A DNA stretch of 10,150 nucleotides from a bacterium (GTDB lineage Bacteria > Bacillota_I > Bacilli_A > RF39 > UBA660): assembly GCA_029007685.1 (NCBI GenBank), contig JAQXIG010000080.1, positions 1 through 10,150 on the forward strand, in the 5' to 3' direction. How positions within the stretch are numbered: the first letter of the stretch is position 1; each line of letters begins with the position of its first letter. The notes under the pieces were generated by a model, which did not search any database, was not told the origin of the DNA, and saw only the letters and a program-made list of their open reading frames with translations. Made by a program: the position numbers and the translations under genes. Shown piece by piece: positions 6,149 through 10,150 of this stretch.

Positions 6149-8284
6149 TTAATCCCTCCAATCATTTGACTCTTCCTGCCTTCTTCGCTTTCTTTCCTCT
6201 TCTTTTCTTCTAATTTCTTTTTTTCTTTGATTCAATTCATCCTGATCCAATAACATCTTTAACTTAGATGGATCTTTCGTTTTGGTAGCCTCATGAATCG
6301 CATCAATAATCTCTTGTTTCGTTACGGTATCATCATATGGATCATATGGTGGAGAACTTCGGCGAGAACTTTCTCTCGTTTTTGTTCTAGAATTTTTATC
6401 TTCTTTTTCCAAAAGATCACTATTTTGATTCAAATCACCATGTACAAGATCATCATCCGATATATTTTTAGAACTAAAATTAAATTCTGGTTTAATCTCA
6501 ATGATTGGACTCATTGATTTTGTTTTTTCCAATTCAGAATCTTCCTCTTTTCTTTTCCTAAGCCAAAATAATAAGAACAAGAAAAATAATAATAGAAATA
6601 AAAGACTTCCTAAAATCGTAAAAAATTGTCCAACAGTAAATCCTAAAATTTTAGTGGGAGCATCTTTCACAACATCAATAATATAATATTTTTCAAATCC
6701 ATTTTCATCTGTTACACGAATCAAAATATTATTATGCCCTTCCTTCAGATCTTCATTACCAATGATTTCTACTTTAGCCTTATCAGATTTTGGGATTGCT
6801 CTAATATCTAATCGATCAACTCCACTTCCAACTTCTGTGGTATATTCTAAAACGTCCGGATCAAATTTAGGACTCAATGTCGTTTTCTCCACAATCAAGT
6901 CCTTCAAATCGGTATTACTCTCTTGCGTACTACGTATCACATTTAAACTATAAATTCTAGTACTGGCATCTTCTGCTTCTACTTCAATTTCAACAACACT
7001 AACTTCCCCTACTTTAAAATCATCATTTCCTTTTACTTTAGCCTTAGCTTTAGAATGATTCACTTCATAATTTAAATCTAATTTTTTTACTTCATAAGGA
7101 ACAGAAACATTATAGTTAGATACTTCTTTATTAAACTTAGGTAACATTTCATGAGAGGAATAAATAGTTAAACTTTTTAAATAATTATCGTTAGACTTTT
7201 TAGTAGTAGTATCCACACTAGTACTTGTTTTATCACTACGAGTAACATTAACAATATAGGTATTCTTAGTTCCATCTTCAGCTGTTACTTTAATTGTTAC
7301 TTTATTTACTCCCACTTTCCAGTTACTATTACCACTAATAGTAACTTTAGCTTTATCGCTAGTAGGAATCGCTGTTACATTTAATCCTTGAATATTATTC
7401 TTTACCTTCATTGAATAAGTAGTTACATTTTTCTTAAAAGCCGGTGTCAATGTATAACCACTTACATCCAAGTTTTTCAAAGTGGCATCATTATCTTTAA
7501 AAGATGTATTCATATCTTCTTTTATAATATCAACTTTATAGGTTTTTGTAGTTCCATCCTCTGCTGTTACTTTAACGTTAGCAGATGTTGTATTTCCTAT
7601 TAAAGTTATATTCCCTAATCCACTAACAGTTGCCTTATTATCATTCGCCGTTCCAACTAGTTTAATAGAATTCGTAGTATTAGGGACTTTCACCGTATAG
7701 GAAGTAGTACTTGCGGAAAAACTAGGACTTAATGTATAACCACTAGCTTCTAAATTCTTTAATGTTGCATCACTACTTTTAGTCAAAGCAATAGGATTTG
7801 CAATAGTAATGACTTTGTCATTAACAGTAGTCATCACACGCTCAATCGTATCTGTTAATTTAGCATTATTCAAGGTGATGGTGGTAGATCCTGCTTTTTT
7901 AGCTTTCAATACGAACGTAAAAACATGAGTTTGTCCACTTCCTGTAATTCCAGAATCCAAAGTAGAATCTAAACCTGCAATAATATAATTAGCACTTGGA
8001 TTAATTTGAAAAGTGTAAGGAGTAGTAGCTCCCGTACCAGATACATACTCTAAATAATCACTATCAAATGATAAATTACCTCCAACACTAGCGATACCAC
8101 CATTCGTTCCACTTACATTAGAAACATACATGGTAACAGTAATATTACTACCAACAGTAACGGTGGAATCTCCACTAAATCCAACAGTGGCAGTACCAGC
8201 AGCATATACTGGTGTCAACCAAACCAACATTGACCACAATAATCCCAAAACAGTTACGAAACTTAAACTCTTTATTTTTTTCAT
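6149..8284 (-). CDS. Membrane-anchored cohesin-like and cadherin-like repeat surface protein with long cytoplasmic tail (711 aa)
   Basis: Signal peptide at 1-28 (cleavage likely after VYA). Cohesin-like domain at about 32-163, very close to that of the downstream paralogue (GGIASVGGNLSFDS, LEYVSG, FQINPSANY, TTITLNNAKLTDT). Four cadherin-like repeats follow at about 170-255, 264-349, 365-451 and 456-540. A strong membrane helix lies at about 552-575 (FFTILGSLLFLLLFFLFLLF), with RKRKE just inside. The tail of about 135 residues has an acidic first half, an SRRSSPPYDPYDD stretch, a helix-like segment (TKQEIIDAIHEATK) and a highly charged Arg/Glu end at about 685-708 that could be a helix or short coiled coil. 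AGGAGG sits 6 nt before the ATG and overlaps the stop of the dockerin gene. It is the middle gene of the operon. The external part could bind the dockerin protein; the tail suggests a link to the cell interior. No enzyme domain is seen. Confidence 0.85.
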   Translation of the reverse strand: MKKIKSLSFVTVLGLLWSMLVWLTPVYAAGTATVGFSGDSTVTVGSNITVTMYVSNVSGTNGGIASVGGNLSFDSDYLEYVSGTGATTPYTFQINPSANYIIAGLDSTLDSGITGSGQTHVFTFVLKAKKAGSTTITLNNAKLTDTIERVMTTVNDKVITIANPIALTKSSDATLKNLEASGYTLSPSFSASTTSYTVKVPNTTNSIKLVGTANDNKATVSGLGNITLIGNTTSANVKVTAEDGTTKTYKVDIIKEDMNTSFKDNDATLKNLDVSGYTLTPAFKKNVTTYSMKVKNNIQGLNVTAIPTSDKAKVTISGNSNWKVGVNKVTIKVTAEDGTKNTYIVNVTRSDKTSTSVDTTTKKSNDNYLKSLTIYSSHEMLPKFNKEVSNYNVSVPYEVKKLDLNYEVNHSKAKAKVKGNDDFKVGEVSVVEIEVEAEDASTRIYSLNVIRSTQESNTDLKDLIVEKTTLSPKFDPDVLEYTTEVGSGVDRLDIRAIPKSDKAKVEIIGNEDLKEGHNNILIRVTDENGFEKYYIIDVVKDAPTKILGFTVGQFFTILGSLLFLLLFFLFLLFWLRKRKEEDSELEKTKSMSPIIEIKPEFNFSSKNISDDDLVHGDLNQNSDLLEKEDKNSRTKTRESSRRSSPPYDPYDDTVTKQEIIDAIHEATKTKDPSKLKMLLDQDELNQRKKEIRRKEEERKRRRQEESNDWRD
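6154..6159 (-). promoter_or_regulatory. Shine-Dalgarno that fixes the start at 6146
   Basis: GGAGGG on the minus strand, 7 nt before ATG 6146, lies inside the last codons (Trp-Arg-Asp) of the upstream gene. An in-frame TTG at 6161-6159 overlaps it and therefore cannot use it. The layout implies translational coupling. Confidence 0.75.
8040..8200 (-). repeat. Paralogous cohesin segment, copy 2
   Basis: Partner of 5905-6065. The similarity is highest here and fades in the cadherin-like repeats and tails, so the cohesin module is the part kept under the strongest shared constraint, or was most recently homogenised. Confidence 0.8.
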
Positions 8285-8294
8285 ATACTTCCTC

Positions 8295-10150
8295 CTAATG
8301 TAATAAACTTCTTCCCAAATAATGGTTTAATATCATTACTGAATCTAATAAGTCAATATCTGCATCTTCCATTACTTGCGCTGCTTCATAATAAGGTCCT
8401 GTAAGCATCGTGCGCGATAAGTAATGATTTAAAATCTTCACGGCATCCAACAAATCAATCAGCCCATCACCGTCAGCATCCCCCTTAATTACAATATACT
8501 TACGATCCCTTTCTATTCCATCGATCATTAATTTCACAATCATTCCCGTGGCTAATTTTTCTCCATCTTCTACTTTTCTAGCCTCATCGGCTGTCCAAAT
8601 TTCTAAATACTCACTAGGGTTATCTAACTGATTCTTAATTTCTATTCCTGTAGTATCTAGTTTGACAGTTTGAATATTATCTCCAATAATGGTGTGTACA
8701 TTAGAGGTGATTTGATAAGAAATATTAGACTTTTTAACATAGTTAATAATGTATTCTGTAGTAGTTGTATCTTCGGCCATAATCTCTACTTTAATCGTCG
8801 CAGCTCCCTCTTGATTCGGTAAACTGATAACATTACTTGTTTGTAAAGTATCATTTACATAATAACGAATACTTGACTTAGTATCACTAGTAGTCGCTAC
8901 AACCGTCAGCTCATTTACATCATATCCAATATTACCGATCGAATAAGATAATGTTGTTTGCTTAAAGCTAGGCGTTAACGGATAACCCGTAACTTCTAAA
9001 CTAACTAAACTACTATCAGTACTCAAAAGTGGTGCTTTACGAGTAATCACAATACGATAGGTTTCAACATTTCCATTTCCCGCTGTCACCATAATACTAT
9101 AATTATTTTGACCAACTATCAAATTTGCACCCATTCCTTTATTTAAAGTTGCTCCCGCTGAAACCGTAGCCGAAATATCATCCGGTGTTAACGTAGTCAC
9201 TGTATTTTCTACCTCTAATTCATATTGCTTATCGACATCGTTAAAAGTAGGTGTTTGCCCATAAATAGTTAAATCACGAAGAGAACTATCATTACTTAAG
9301 TTACGAGTAATCTCCATTGTATAAGATTTTTTAGTACCATCTTCCGCACGAACACTAATCGTATAAGTATTAGCTCCTGTTACTAAATTCATACCAGTTC
9401 CTTTGTCAATCGTTGCTCCCTGTGGTAAAATAGCCACAATATCATCTGGTGTTAACTGTTGAATTGCATAATCTACTTCCACTTCATATTTTCCGTCTTG
9501 TCCATTCCATAAGGCAGCTTTACCAAACACCATTAAGGAAGTAATCGAATGATCACTGCTAGCCTTACGATGAATCGTAAGGTGATATGTCTTAGTTGTT
9601 GTACCATCATGCGCAGTTACGTTAATGGTAAATACATTATCTCCTACCACTAACGGTTTGATTCCCAAAGTATTCTGCCTAATCGTAGCATTATTATCAT
9701 TCGCTGTAGCTAGTATAGTAATAGCAGAAATATTATTCGCTACTTCCATTTCATAACGATCTTGCAGTGGATCAAATCCTGTAACTGTTACTCCATCTAC
9801 CGTTAAATCACGTAATGTAGCGTCATTTTTTTTAGCTCTTTTTACTGTAACTGTATAATTTTTGGTCGTAACTTGATCTTCCGCTGTAACCGTTATTGTA
9901 AACGGATTATCACCAAATTGTAAATTTTGAACTCCTCTATCACCACTAATGGTTGCTTTTGGATCATCAGCAGTAGCTGTAATTTCAAGGGACGTAATCT
10001 CAGAACCAACTTCTACTGTGTAATCATCAATATTAGCACTAAATACTGGTGTTAACATACCCTCACTCACTGCTAAAGTAGCTAAATTAGCATTCGTATC
10101 TTTTTCACGTTGAATCATGATGGTATAACTATCACTATAATTAGTATCCT
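8295..10150 (-). CDS. Cadherin-like repeat protein with C-terminal type I dockerin (5' end outside window)
   Basis: The frame is open to the right edge; upstream of the ATG at 10118 it reads SDSYTIMIQREKD, the end of another repeat, so that ATG is internal. Counting from it, cadherin-like beta-sandwich repeats lie at about 9-93, 97-184, 188-272, 276-360 and 367-462. A small linker domain follows at about 466-544 (ends RKYIVIKG), of the kind that often precedes dockerins. The dockerin is at about 545-607. Its first calcium loop, DADGDGLIDLLD, is canonical. The second, QVMEDADIDLLD, lacks the first two acidic ligands. Each loop is followed by a matching helix ending ILNHYL. There is no membrane anchor after the dockerin, so the protein is probably secreted and held by cohesins. 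The two genes just downstream encode cohesin-like domains on the membrane, the likely partners. Start, signal peptide and any N-terminal catalytic domain cannot be seen. Confidence 0.85.
   Translation of the reverse strand, partial: DTNYSDSYTIMIQREKDTNANLATLAVSEGMLTPVFSANIDDYTVEVGSEITSLEITATADDPKATISGDRGVQNLQFGDNPFTITVTAEDQVTTKNYTVTVKRAKKNDATLRDLTVDGVTVTGFDPLQDRYEMEVANNISAITILATANDNNATIRQNTLGIKPLVVGDNVFTINVTAHDGTTTKTYHLTIHRKASSDHSITSLMVFGKAALWNGQDGKYEVEVDYAIQQLTPDDIVAILPQGATIDKGTGMNLVTGANTYTISVRAEDGTKKSYTMEITRNLSNDSSLRDLTIYGQTPTFNDVDKQYELEVENTVTTLTPDDISATVSAGATLNKGMGANLIVGQNNYSIMVTAGNGNVETYRIVITRKAPLLSTDSSLVSLEVTGYPLTPSFKQTTLSYSIGNIGYDVNELTVVATTSDTKSSIRYYVNDTLQTSNVISLPNQEGAATIKVEIMAEDTTTTEYIINYVKKSNISYQITSNVHTIIGDNIQTVKLDTTGIEIKNQLDNPSEYLEIWTADEARKVEDGEKLATGMIVKLMIDGIERDRKYIVIKGDADGDGLIDLLDAVKILNHYLSRTMLTGPYYEAAQVMEDADIDLLDSVMILNHYLGRSLLH
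8298..8486 (-). other. Type I dockerin domain coding segment
   Basis: Encodes the last 63 residues of the repeat protein: two F-hand-like halves, GDADGDGLIDLLDAVKILNH and VMEDADIDLLDSVMILNHYL, joined by a linker with LTGPYYEAA. The duplicated [loop]-[LLD.V.ILNHYL] layout is diagnostic of dockerin_1. The first half keeps Asp at loop positions 1, 3, 5 and 12; the second keeps 5, 9 and 12 only. Confidence 0.85.

Noticed and set aside
6159..6161. TTG as the start of the 580-aa protein
   Set aside because: It overlaps the GGAGGG itself; ATG 6146 has that site at 7 nt and begins a proper signal peptide.
6293..6953. Three plus-strand open frames (6293-6517, 6501-6686, 6762-6953)
   Set aside because: All lie opposite the tail, helix and last repeats of the 711-aa protein; no ribosome sites, low-complexity composition, no recognisable domains.
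4404..8284. LPxTG sortase anchoring or a lipobox in the cohesin proteins
   Set aside because: No LPxTG-like motif precedes the C-terminal helices, and the Cys in the 580-aa signal region (FFLCPS) does not fit a lipobox.
10116..10118. ATG as the start of the dockerin protein
   Set aside because: The frame continues upstream to the edge with SDSYTI, which completes the end of a preceding cadherin-like repeat; no Shine-Dalgarno sequence before this ATG.
1..10150. CRISPR arrays, rRNA, riboswitches
   Set aside because: No regularly spaced direct repeats, no conserved rRNA segments, and no recognisable riboswitch core in the leaders seen.

Overview
The window comes from a low-GC Bacillota-type genome, probably an uncultured gut or host-associated Clostridia/Bacilli lineage. 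The evidence is very AT-rich DNA, strong AGGAGG-type Shine-Dalgarno sites, a Bacillus-type Fur box, TTGACA/TATAAT promoters, Gram-positive surface proteins without outer-membrane features, and TGG (not TGA) for Trp. The species cannot be fixed from the sequence.

Left part (1-1298). A rubredoxin-like gene runs off the left edge on the minus strand, behind an extended -10 promoter and a perfect 7-1-7 Fur-type palindrome. Upstream of it is a decayed minus-strand gene (908 down to 374), readable as one frame with five nonsense codons and one frameshift. About 390 bp with no convincing gene follows.

Middle part (1299-3822). A very AT-rich plus-strand cassette holds a GNAT acetyltransferase, a peptidase C26-type glutamine amidotransferase overlapping it by 8 nt, and a Rob-like AraC regulator. 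The regulator is broken: no normal start codon and two frame changes. Directly behind it, on the minus strand, lies a decayed ISL3-family transposase. The cassette looks acquired and partly decaying.

Right part (3823-10150). Two hairpins/terminators lie downstream of a complete minus-strand tRNA-Cys(GCA) with its own consensus promoter. Then comes a three-gene minus-strand operon that fills the rest of the window and enters from beyond the right edge. In transcription order: (i) a secreted protein of tandem cadherin-like beta-sandwich repeats ending in a type I dockerin; (ii) a 711-aa protein with signal peptide, cohesin-like domain, four cadherin-like repeats, membrane anchor and long charged cytoplasmic tail; (iii) a 580-aa paralogue of the second with a shorter basic tail. 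Spacings are 10 nt and 2 nt, with Shine-Dalgarno sequences overlapping the preceding stop or gene end, so the genes are very probably co-translated.

The most interesting inference is that this operon encodes a self-contained cohesin-dockerin surface assembly: two membrane-anchored cohesin receptors and a dockerin-tagged, repeat-built partner. No catalytic domain is visible in the part seen, which suggests an adhesive or structural role rather than a classical cellulosome.
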